Positions 55,579 through 64,000 of a DNA stretch of 64,000 nt are shown piece after piece; the first letter of the stretch is position 1; each line of letters opens with the position of its first letter. The DNA is from Flavobacterium jumunjinense (GTDB lineage Bacteria > Bacteroidota > Bacteroidia > Flavobacteriales > Flavobacteriaceae), in NCBI RefSeq assembly GCF_021650975.2, contig NZ_CP091285.1:806001-870000 (forward strand), written 5' to 3'. The notes beneath the pieces were generated by a model. It did not search any database. It was not told the origin of the DNA and saw only the letters and a list, made by a program, of their open reading frames with translations. Position numbers and translations under genes: made by a program.

Positions 55579-55655
55579 TGGTGGAGAATATCGGAGTCGA
55601 ACCGATGACCTCCTGCGTGCAAGGCAGGCGCTCTAGCCAGCTGAGCTAATCCCCC
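55579..55655 (-). tRNA. tRNA-Ala(TGC)
   Basis: Minus-strand cloverleaf: acceptor GGGGGAT pairs with ATTCTCC, anticodon loop CTTGCAC has anticodon TGC, and the T-arm has GGTTCGACTCC. CCA is encoded (55579-55581). Confidence 0.97.
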
Positions 55656-55753
55656 ATTTTTAGCGCTAAGTTAACAGTTCTTCAGTTAACAGTACTTAAA
55701 ACGGCTTCACTCAACCTCTAAAATTTCCTTTTAATAAAACTTTCCCAAAATAG

Positions 55754-55827
55754 TAGTCCCGGGCAGACTCGAACTGCCGACCCCTACATTATCAGTGTAG
55801 TACTCTAACCAGCTGAGCTACGAGACT
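55754..55827 (-). tRNA. tRNA-Ile(GAT)
   Basis: Minus-strand cloverleaf: acceptor AGTCTCG pairs with CGGGACT, anticodon loop CTGATAA has anticodon GAT, and the T-arm has CAGTTCGAGTCTG. No encoded CCA. It sits in the 16S-23S spacer before tRNA-Ala, the usual Bacteroidetes order. Confidence 0.97.
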
Positions 55828-55907
55828 CTGTTTCTTTAAGTTTTATTATATTATTTGAACTAACAGCGAGAATAAAAACAAATCTACAAATTCTAAAATC
55901 TTTCTCT

Positions 55908-57425
<1,518 letters not shown>

Positions 57426-57520
57426 ATATTTTTTATATTGTACGATTCTAGCTTTTGTATTTAATTCGCCTTTACTCTCTTATTTTATAATTTAAATCAC
57501 TTTAAATTATGCTGTCAATT

Positions 57521-57536
57521 CAATATGTCTATGAAC
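57521..57536 (-). promoter_or_regulatory. boxA-like leader motif of 16S (third promoter module)
   Basis: The minus strand reads GTTCATAGACATATTG. Related copies lie at 57706-57721, 57831-57848 and before 23S at 55545-55560. In other bacteria such conserved rRNA leader motifs recruit antitermination factors; that role here is inferred. Confidence 0.55.
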
Positions 57537-57627
57537 GTGTCATTCTTGTTTTATAACCTTCACTTTCCTTTCAACCCCCCTAAAACTCTATATCTCAAAA
57601 GCTTTTCAGTGTCTCAGTTAGCGAGTG

Positions 57628-57635
57628 CAAAACTA
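57628..57635 (-). promoter_or_regulatory. rRNA promoter, proximal (TAGTTTTG)
   Basis: TAnnTTTG element on the minus strand, with TTG (in AGCTTGC) 20 bp upstream and GCACTCGC at the expected start. Confidence 0.7.
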
Positions 57636-57741
57636 CAACCTTCTTTTTAATCTCGCAAGCTTTATTTGATAAAAAAATTATTTTTTTTTCTTAATAAATC
57701 CTACTCAATACGTAAATGAACTTCGCTTGTTTCGCGGGGTG

Positions 57742-57749
57742 CAAAGATA
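57742..57749 (-). promoter_or_regulatory. rRNA promoter, middle (TATCTTTG)
   Basis: TAnnTTTG on the minus strand, with TTG (in AGCTTGT) 19 bp upstream and GCACCCCGC after it, and a boxA-like copy 21 nt downstream. Confidence 0.7.
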
Positions 57750-57867
57750 ATTAGTTTTTTATTTCTGACAAGCTTTTTTGAAAAAAAAAATTACTCTTTT
57801 TTTTAAGCCTCAACTTTACGTTGTAATCATCAATATATATCTAAGAACTTCTGCGGTTATGCGGGTG

Positions 57868-57875
57868 CAAAAGTA
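57868..57875 (-). promoter_or_regulatory. rRNA promoter, distal (TACTTTTG)
   Basis: TAnnTTTG on the minus strand followed by GCACCCGC, with a boxA-like copy 20 nt downstream. The -33 element is unclear. The remaining 57880-58121 stretch holds no gene; a possible repeat remnant is at 58000-58050. Confidence 0.6.
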
Positions 57876-58121
57876 GCCACTTTTTGCGAGTTTCCTAATC
57901 TTTTCTTAACTATTTTTTAATATAATTTCAGCTGTTCTGAAAATCAAATACTTACACAACAAAATTTTTTCTTCTTATCAAATACTAAACTTCTTTTATA
58001 GCCCAGATAGAAGCTAGATATAACGTAGCGCGAATAGCGGGACGAAAAGTGTTTCTAATCTTTTACTTCTGCTCATTATATATATACTACATTTTTTCAC
58101 TCCTTTATGTATACTAAATAG

Positions 58122-59354
58122 TTAATCAAAGCGAATTGCTTTGACTGGTGATATTTTTGTAATTATGTAAGAAGGAATCAACAAAACTAAAAGACATACA
58201 CCTATAGTCCCAATATTTAACAACACTATATAAGTGATATTAATATCAACCGGTGCCTGACTAACATAATAACTTTCTGGATCTAGTTTTACTACTCCAA
58301 AATATTTTTGAATTAACAAAAGTGATATTGCAATGAGATTACCCCAAAACAATCCTCTTGCAATTATATGAAAGGCATTATAAATAAAAATTTTTCTAAT
58401 ACTCCAGTTATCTGCACCAATTGCTTTTAACACACCAACCATTTGGGTACGTTCTAAAATTAAAACCAACAATGCAACTGTCATATTTATTGTAGAAACT
58501 ATAATCATTACAATTAATATAACTAAAATATTAAAATCGAACAACTTTAGCCATTCGAAAATACTATAATACTTATCTTTAATTGTTACACTATTATATA
58601 GAGGAGGGATTTCTTTTCTAATTTCTTCACCTTTTGTATCTATAGCAGAAAAGTCATTCAAAAAAACCTCAAACGAACCTGCTTCATTATCATTCCATTT
58701 ATTGATATGTTGAATATGCTTTAAGTCGCCCAAAACAATATTAGCATCAAATTCTTCGAATCCAGAATTAAATATTCCAACCAATTTAAAACTCCTTAAA
58801 TTATATCCTTTATTTTCACTTTTTATAAAATAAGTTCTACAGACATCATTCAACTTTAAATTCAGACGTTTTGCAAGATATTGAGACATTACAATTTCAT
58901 CGGTTCTCTTCTTATTAATTGAAGGCAAATCTCCTTCAACTAAATACTCCTTAATATTATCCCATTTATAATCTTCTCCAACTCCCTTAAAAATCACCCC
59001 TTCTACCGTTTCTTCAGTTCTAATCATGGCTGCTTTAGTTGCAACTGCCTGAATATGACTAACACCTTCAACTATATTAAATTTTGGATAAAAATTTTGT
59101 TCTATTGAAATTGGAATTGTACTTACTTGAGATTGATTATCATCGTGGGTTGAAATTACTACATGACCATTGAATGCAGAAATTTTATCTCTTATTTTGT
59201 TTTGCAATCCTATACCTGTTGCAATCGACATTATCATCATTATTACACTAACAGCAATAGCTATAATTGCAATTTTTATAATTGGTGAAGAAACACTACT
59301 TTTATGGCTTTTAGCCGTAACAAGTCTTTTGGCTATAAAATATTCTAAATTCAA
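58122..59354 (-). CDS. FtsX/LolE-type ABC transporter permease
   Basis: Inner-membrane permease of the MacB/LolCE fold; in this position and length (410 residues) it resembles LolC/E, which release lipoproteins from the inner membrane. Four membrane helices: one near 30-50 (IIKIAIIAIAVSVIMMIMSIATGIGL) and three in the C-terminal FtsX domain (ILVILIVMIIVSTINMTVALLVLI, GLFWGNLIAISLLL, IVLLNIGTIGVCLLVLLIPSYI), with the VGVLKAIGA motif. The start used is TTG at 59354, giving the conserved NLEYFIAKR opening. The longer ATG frame to 59531 only reads the antisense of the neighbouring gene. A TATTTTTG element lies 28 bp upstream. Confidence 0.88.
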   Translation of the reverse strand: MNLEYFIAKRLVTAKSHKSSVSSPIIKIAIIAIAVSVIMMIMSIATGIGLQNKIRDKISAFNGHVVISTHDDNQSQVSTIPISIEQNFYPKFNIVEGVSHIQAVATKAAMIRTEETVEGVIFKGVGEDYKWDNIKEYLVEGDLPSINKKRTDEIVMSQYLAKRLNLKLNDVCRTYFIKSENKGYNLRSFKLVGIFNSGFEEFDANIVLGDLKHIQHINKWNDNEAGSFEVFLNDFSAIDTKGEEIRKEIPPLYNSVTIKDKYYSIFEWLKLFDFNILVILIVMIIVSTINMTVALLVLILERTQMVGVLKAIGADNWSIRKIFIYNAFHIIARGLFWGNLIAISLLLIQKYFGVVKLDPESYYVSQAPVDINITYIVLLNIGTIGVCLLVLLIPSYIITKISPVKAIRFD

Positions 59355-59376
59355 ATTATTTATGCTTAATAAATTT

Positions 59377-60615
59377 ATGTTCAAAAATACGTTTTTATTT
59401 TTTGTAGTACTTATCTTTTCTTGTGGAAATTCAATCAAGAATAACGAAAATGGAGAAGAAAAAAGAACGACAACAAACAGAGAGAATGAATCTTCTGAAC
59501 TTAGAAATATTCCTTTAGAAGACAAAAACATAAAAACAGGTGCTGATAATTACATTGAATATTTACCATTATTAGAAAATAAAAAGATAGGTGTTATCAC
59601 TAATCAATCGGGGATTTTAACTAATGAAACTCATTTAGTTGATTTTCTTTTATCTAAAAATATTAATATACAAACTATATTCGCTCCTGAACATGGTTTT
59701 AGAGGTACTGCAGATGCTGGTGAAGTTATAAAAGATGGGAAAGATATAAAAACTGGATTACCAATAGTATCCTTATATGGAAACAATAAAAAACCTAAGG
59801 AAGAACAATTGAAAGGTATTGATATTTTAATTTTTGACTTACAAGATGTTGGTGCTCGTTTTTACACTTATATATCTTCTTTACACTATGTAATGGAAGC
59901 TTGTGCAGAAAACAAAATTCAATTAATCGTTCTAGACCGACCAAACCCTAACGGAAACATTATTGACGGTCCAATTCTTGAAGAGGAACATCATAGCTTT
60001 GTTGGCATGCACAAAATACCAGTTTTACACGGAATGACTATTGCAGAATATGCAAAAATGATAAACGGTGAAAAATGGCTAAAAAATGGAATCCAATGCG
60101 AATTAAAAACTATTTCATGCACAAATTACAACAGAAAGATGAGTTATGACTTACTTGTGAAACCATCTCCTAATTTACCAAATAGCCAATCTATAAACTT
60201 ATATGCAAGTTTGTGCTTTTTTGAAGGAACGAATGTAAGTGTTGGTAGAGGAACAAATAATCAGTTTCAAATATACGGTTCTCCATATTTACCAAAAAGC
60301 AATTTCAACTTTACACCAAAATCTAATGAAGGTGCAAAAGACCCTATGTATAAAGGAAAAACATGTTATGGAGAAGATTTAACTAAAATTGAAAAAATCA
60401 ATCAACTAGAATTAAAATGGCTAATCAAAGCATATAATCAAACATCTGACAAATCGAAGTTCTTTAATTCCTTCTTCACAAAACTTGCTGGAACAAAAAA
60501 ATTACAAGAACAAATTGAAAAAGGAATATCTGAAAAAGAAATAAGAAAAACATGGGAAAAAGATATTAATTCCTTTAAGAAAATGAGAGCCTTGTATCTT
60601 ATATATGAAAATTAA
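59377..60615 (+). CDS. Exo-beta-N-acetylmuramidase NamZ family lipoprotein (DUF1343)
   Basis: Removes terminal MurNAc from peptidoglycan fragments if it acts as the Bacillus NamZ (YbbC) does. About 412 residues. MFKNTFLFFVVLIFSC is a lipoprotein signal with the lipidated Cys at 16; an in-frame ATG at 59362 is an alternative. Family motifs are GVITNQSGIL, IFAPEHGFRG, DLQDVGARFYTYISSL, VLDRPNPNG and SVGRGTNNQFQIYGSP. It is divergent from the permease with starts only about 20 bp apart. It precedes an unpaired histidine kinase by 14 bp. Confidence 0.92.
   Translation: MFKNTFLFFVVLIFSCGNSIKNNENGEEKRTTTNRENESSELRNIPLEDKNIKTGADNYIEYLPLLENKKIGVITNQSGILTNETHLVDFLLSKNINIQTIFAPEHGFRGTADAGEVIKDGKDIKTGLPIVSLYGNNKKPKEEQLKGIDILIFDLQDVGARFYTYISSLHYVMEACAENKIQLIVLDRPNPNGNIIDGPILEEEHHSFVGMHKIPVLHGMTIAEYAKMINGEKWLKNGIQCELKTISCTNYNRKMSYDLLVKPSPNLPNSQSINLYASLCFFEGTNVSVGRGTNNQFQIYGSPYLPKSNFNFTPKSNEGAKDPMYKGKTCYGEDLTKIEKINQLELKWLIKAYNQTSDKSKFFNSFFTKLAGTKKLQEQIEKGISEKEIRKTWEKDINSFKKMRALYLIYEN
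59382..59389 (-). promoter_or_regulatory. Putative -7 element TATTTTTG for the LolE-like gene
   Basis: TAnnTTTG on the minus strand, lying inside the first codons of the NamZ-like gene and 28 bp before the TTG start. No good -33 element. Confidence 0.45.
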
Positions 60616-60629
60616 AAACTAAACCATTT

Positions 60630-62192
60630 TTGAAATTCACTATAAAAAACACAATTTCCAGACGAACTTTTATAATTATAAGTCTCGGTGTCATTCTATT
60701 GACTATAATTGCTATTTATTCATTAAGCAATTTAATCACAAAAATCACAGAAAAATCGAATTATGAAATCGCGCAACGAAGTTTCTTAAAAAAATATGAT
60801 GTCTTTCAGCAAGAATTTTCACGCTTATTAGAACAAAAGAATAACGTTAATCAGATTCTGAAAATAAGCAAAGATAAAGACTTAGTAAATAATCTTTCTG
60901 TTTTAAACACCGTCCAACTTAGTAACACAGTTGTTATTCGAAATTGGTTTCAAATAAATGATGGATCAATACATGTAAATAATTCTTCTGAAAAAGAATA
61001 CATTAATAAGGATATTAATCTATCTGTTGATTCAATTCATAAAAAAGAAAACACAAGTGTCATTTTTCAACAAGATAACATATTGATTTGGCGTAATTAT
61101 TTTAAAGTCTATAAAAATGACTCAACACTTATCCGTTATGGCTATGATGTAGATTTAAAAAAACTCCATAGTTATTTTTCTACAATTGATGAAAATGCAC
61201 CTAACTATGCCTTTGTTTTTGACAAAAACGGAACAACTATTTTTCATCCAGATCATGATAAAAACGGAAAAAACATTTTTAGTTTTTCAAACATTAAGTC
61301 GTCAGATACTATTTTTCAAAATGGGACAACTTATAATGAAGAAATTGCAATATCTGAATATTTGCAATTAGATGTTATTCGATTTATAAAACCTTTACGC
61401 TTTGAAGGTATTGACTGGTATATTTGTATAAACTTTCCAAAATTAATTGCAGACGAAAATGTAAATAATGTGAAAAAACATGCTTCCGCTATTTATCTAA
61501 CGACAACTTTTATTCTAGTCTTTATATTTTATTTATTTAATCGTGCAAACCGAAAAGAGTATCTTGAAAAGGCATCTTTAATAAAAGATAAAAATAAATT
61601 ATTACTAGAAAATGAAAAAGTAACAAAGGAAAAAGCATTAATTCAATTACAACAATTGAAAGAGCAAATTAATCCACATTTTTTATTCAATACTTTAAAT
61701 TCTCTTTATATGTTGATTGATTCAAATAATCAAACAGCAAAGAAGTTCACTTTAAATTTATCTAAAATTTATCGATATCTTATTGAACCACCGCAAGAAA
61801 ATATAGTTCCACTAAACGAAGAACTATCATTTATAGAAAAATACATTTTTTTGCAGATGACTCGGTTTAATGAAGAGCTACAATTCTCAATTGAAATAGA
61901 GGAAGATTCTGGATTAATAAAAGAGATTCCATATTTAGCTCTTCAAATTTGCATTGAAAATATTATAAAACATAATTCTGCTACAATTGAATCACCTTTA
62001 AGTACTCGAATTATTATTAAAAAAGATGTTGTAATTATTAGCAATAATTTACAAAAAAAGACAAATCCTGAACAAAGTAATAATTTTGGACTAAAATATT
62101 TACAAAGTATCTACAATTATTATTCTAAAGAAGACTTTAAAACATTTGAAAAAGAGGGGAATTTTACCTGTATACTTCCATTAATTGATTAA
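60630..62192 (+). CDS. Sensor histidine kinase (LytS-type) with periplasmic sensor domain
   Basis: 520 residues. The first membrane helix (13-33) and second (about 287-304) enclose a periplasmic sensor of about 250 residues with PAS/Cache-like FVFDKNGTTIFHPDHDKNG. A coiled coil leads to the His_kinase domain with H350 in INPHFLFNTLNS and the N box CIENIIKHNSA (about 435-445). The start codon is TTG at 60630, needed for the first helix. No response regulator gene is adjacent, unlike the 5748/6505 pair. Confidence 0.88.
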   Translation: MKFTIKNTISRRTFIIISLGVILLTIIAIYSLSNLITKITEKSNYEIAQRSFLKKYDVFQQEFSRLLEQKNNVNQILKISKDKDLVNNLSVLNTVQLSNTVVIRNWFQINDGSIHVNNSSEKEYINKDINLSVDSIHKKENTSVIFQQDNILIWRNYFKVYKNDSTLIRYGYDVDLKKLHSYFSTIDENAPNYAFVFDKNGTTIFHPDHDKNGKNIFSFSNIKSSDTIFQNGTTYNEEIAISEYLQLDVIRFIKPLRFEGIDWYICINFPKLIADENVNNVKKHASAIYLTTTFILVFIFYLFNRANRKEYLEKASLIKDKNKLLLENEKVTKEKALIQLQQLKEQINPHFLFNTLNSLYMLIDSNNQTAKKFTLNLSKIYRYLIEPPQENIVPLNEELSFIEKYIFLQMTRFNEELQFSIEIEEDSGLIKEIPYLALQICIENIIKHNSATIESPLSTRIIIKKDVVIISNNLQKKTNPEQSNNFGLKYLQSIYNYYSKEDFKTFEKEGNFTCILPLID

Positions 62193-62298
62193 AAAAATCA
62201 TTCACTCTCAAAAAATAGCCACTCACTCCCTTTTGTTTTTATATTATCGTCAAAGCCCATAAATTTCACGATAATTATTTAACCTAAACTTAACATAA

Positions 62299-64000
62299 AT
62301 GAGACAAAAGGCATTCGTATCAAACGCAAAATATGTATTGATATTATTGTTTTTATTAAGTAATATTTCCGCTTTTTCGCAAAAAAGAAAGCAAAAAAAT
62401 ACAAAATCAGAAACGACAAAAGATACTACAGTTACAAAAACGAAAGGTTACGCTGAACTAATTAAAAAAGGAACTTTCAAAAAAGGTTTATTTAACACCA
62501 TTCAGGTTAAAACCGATATCTATTTTGAAATTCCTGATAGTTTAATGGGAAGGGAATTTCTTGTGGTAAATAAATTATCACAAGTTCCTATGCAAGTTAA
62601 TGAAGCAGGCTTAAACAAAGGAATGAATTATGAAAATAAAGTGATTACTTTTTACAAAGATACTATTGCAAAAAAAGTTTGGGTTAAATCATATCTACCA
62701 AAAGTTTCGTCTCCTGAAAATGATGCCATTACGGAATCTGTGAAGAATAATTTTTCAGAATCAATAATAGAGTTTTTTGACATTGAAACCAAAAATAATG
62801 ATTCAACTTCCGTAGTAATAAAAGTTAATAAAATATTTGATGGAAAACAGAAAAGCTTTAATGATATATTAAGTAATATTGGTTTTGGCGGATCTGTTAA
62901 ATCAGACTTATCATATATTGAAAATGTAAAAACATTTCCAAACAATGTAATTGTAAAATCACAATTAACCACTTCTATTAGTGAAGGAGGACCAGTTTTA
63001 TTCGTAACATTAGGAGTAACTAGCAATATTGTTTTATTAGATAAGGTTCCTATGAAACCTCGATTTTCAGACAAACGTATTGGCTATTTCACAGAAAAGC
63101 ATTGGTATTTTAATGATACTCAACATGCAATGGTTGAAAAAGAGCTAATCACTAGATGGAGGCTGGAGCCAAAAAAAGAGGATGAAGATAAATATTTAAA
63201 AGGAGAATTAGTAGAACCTAAAAAACCTATTGTCTATTATATTGATCCTTCTACACCTAAACAATGGAGACAATATATCATTGATGGTGTACACGATTGG
63301 CAAGTCGCTTTTGAGAAAGCTGGATTTAAAAATGCAATAATAGCAAAAGAACCGACAGAAGCAGACACCGATTTTGATGTTGATGATGTTCGTTATTCTG
63401 TTATTACATACGCTGCTTCTCCAAAAGCAAATGCTATGGGACCGTCTGTAGTTGATCCAAGAAGTGGAGAAATACTTGAAGCTGATATTATATGGTGGCA
63501 CAATGTGATGACTTCTTTACATAGTTGGATGCGTATTCAAACTGGACCAATTGATACAAAAGCAAGAGGTAATAAATTTAGTGATGAACATATGGGTGAA
63601 GCCATTCGGTTTGTTTCATCACATGAAGTCGGACACACTTTTGGATTAAAACACAATATGGGTTCTTCATTTGCGTTTGAGGTAGACTCTTTACGTTCTA
63701 AAGATTTCACAGAAAAAATGGGCGGAACAGCTCCTTCAATCATGGATTATGCACGTTATAACTATGTTGCACAACCTGAAGACAGCATAACAGCAATAAC
63801 TCCTAAAATTGGAGAGTATGACAAATATGCTATTGATTGGGGATATAGATGGTATCCAAATGAAACAGTAGAAAAAGAAAAATTAAATGCATTAATTGCT
63901 AAACATCAAAATGATCCTATTTATTTTTATGGAGAACAACAAGATGGTGGCGCTATAATTGACCCTCGCTCTCAATCAGAAGATTTAGGAAACGATGCCG
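62299..64000 (+). CDS. Zinc-dependent metalloprotease (DUF5117-type), 3' truncated by window
   Basis: Exported zinc protease, 567 residues visible with the frame still open at the window end. A signal peptide (about 1-28, VLILLFLLSNISAFSQ) is followed by a basic linker. A DUF5118-like segment is followed by a DUF5117-like domain (DIYFEIPDSLMGREFLVVNKLSQVP), and the metalloprotease active site HEVGHTFGLKHN (HExxHxxGxxH) lies about residues 443-454, followed by PSIMDYARYNYV with the Met-turn. It has no terminator or stop within the window, which is why its full length is unknown. Its start ATG lies 107 bp after the histidine kinase. Confidence 0.93.
   Translation, partial: MRQKAFVSNAKYVLILLFLLSNISAFSQKRKQKNTKSETTKDTTVTKTKGYAELIKKGTFKKGLFNTIQVKTDIYFEIPDSLMGREFLVVNKLSQVPMQVNEAGLNKGMNYENKVITFYKDTIAKKVWVKSYLPKVSSPENDAITESVKNNFSESIIEFFDIETKNNDSTSVVIKVNKIFDGKQKSFNDILSNIGFGGSVKSDLSYIENVKTFPNNVIVKSQLTTSISEGGPVLFVTLGVTSNIVLLDKVPMKPRFSDKRIGYFTEKHWYFNDTQHAMVEKELITRWRLEPKKEDEDKYLKGELVEPKKPIVYYIDPSTPKQWRQYIIDGVHDWQVAFEKAGFKNAIIAKEPTEADTDFDVDDVRYSVITYAASPKANAMGPSVVDPRSGEILEADIIWWHNVMTSLHSWMRIQTGPIDTKARGNKFSDEHMGEAIRFVSSHEVGHTFGLKHNMGSSFAFEVDSLRSKDFTEKMGGTAPSIMDYARYNYVAQPEDSITAITPKIGEYDKYAIDWGYRWYPNETVEKEKLNALIAKHQNDPIYFYGEQQDGGAIIDPRSQSEDLGNDA

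Noticed and set aside
59170..59376. N-terminal extension of the NamZ-like protein with an Ile-rich hydrophobic stretch
   Set aside because: It is the antisense of the permease's first membrane helix; the real protein begins at its own lipoprotein signal.
59355..59531. N-terminal extension of the LolE-like permease beginning with a Leu/Ser/Phe-rich stretch
   Set aside because: It reads the antisense strand of the NamZ-like lipoprotein signal; homology starts at NLEYFIAKR.

Overview
The window is about two-thirds A+T and reads as chromosomal DNA of a marine- or freshwater-type Flavobacteriaceae (Bacteroidetes). The evidence is a C-terminal type IX secretion sorting domain, TonB/ExbB/ExbD genes, a TPP riboswitch in front of a TonB-dependent receptor, LytTR regulators paired with LytS-type kinases, PcrB/GGGPS, and promoters of the form TAnnTTTG with few Shine-Dalgarno sequences. 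The species is not identifiable from sequence reading alone.

Layout. 1-2660: the 3' end of a ribonuclease G gene, whose tail and terminator are repeated as 170-bp tandem copies, the last split by an IS3/IS150-type element. 2673-9414: a secreted beta-helix protein and a beta-propeller histidine kinase/LytTR regulator pair. 9486-20721: pbpC with a giant alpha-2-macroglobulin lipoprotein, tadA, a DUF4407 membrane protein and ahcY. 20850-27100: a phosphopantetheinyl transferase, GGGPS, a PnuC-type transporter, DUF4301, arfB, then a TPP riboswitch with a TonB-dependent receptor (thiamine uptake). 27179-35400: acyl-CoA dehydrogenase, anmK, an amino-acid dehydrogenase, nhaD, an ExbB/ExbD/TonB operon with folC, then tRNA-Val.

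36294-49608 is the most interesting accessory region. It holds a TPR plus outer-membrane beta-barrel protein, a STAS protein, a Wzx-like flippase, a GT4 glycosyltransferase, a membrane-anchored GH5-like hydrolase, an Ig-like membrane protein, a 1029-residue GT-C-like membrane protein, and a response-regulator receiver fused to a polyprenyl-phosphate-type GT2. A PH/SHOCT protein follows. Together they look like a self-contained exopolysaccharide assembly and export system resembling Pel in its parts, with phosphorylation and STAS control built in. 49869-52206 is a graveyard of three decayed genes (TonB-dependent receptor, LytS-type kinase, LytTR regulator), the remains of one regulated uptake module.

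52296-57880 is a complete rRNA operon on the minus strand (16S, tRNA-Ile, tRNA-Ala, 23S, 5S) with three tandem promoters, each followed by a boxA-like leader motif, and a long processing stem around 23S. 58122-64000 holds a LolE/FtsX-type permease, a divergent NamZ-type muramidase lipoprotein, an unpaired histidine kinase, and a zinc metalloprotease cut by the window end.

Peptidoglycan is a recurring theme (pbpC/A2M, anmK, NamZ), as is TonB-dependent uptake (thiamine receptor, ExbBD-TonB, the decayed receptor). All calls come from reading motifs and context; no database search was run.
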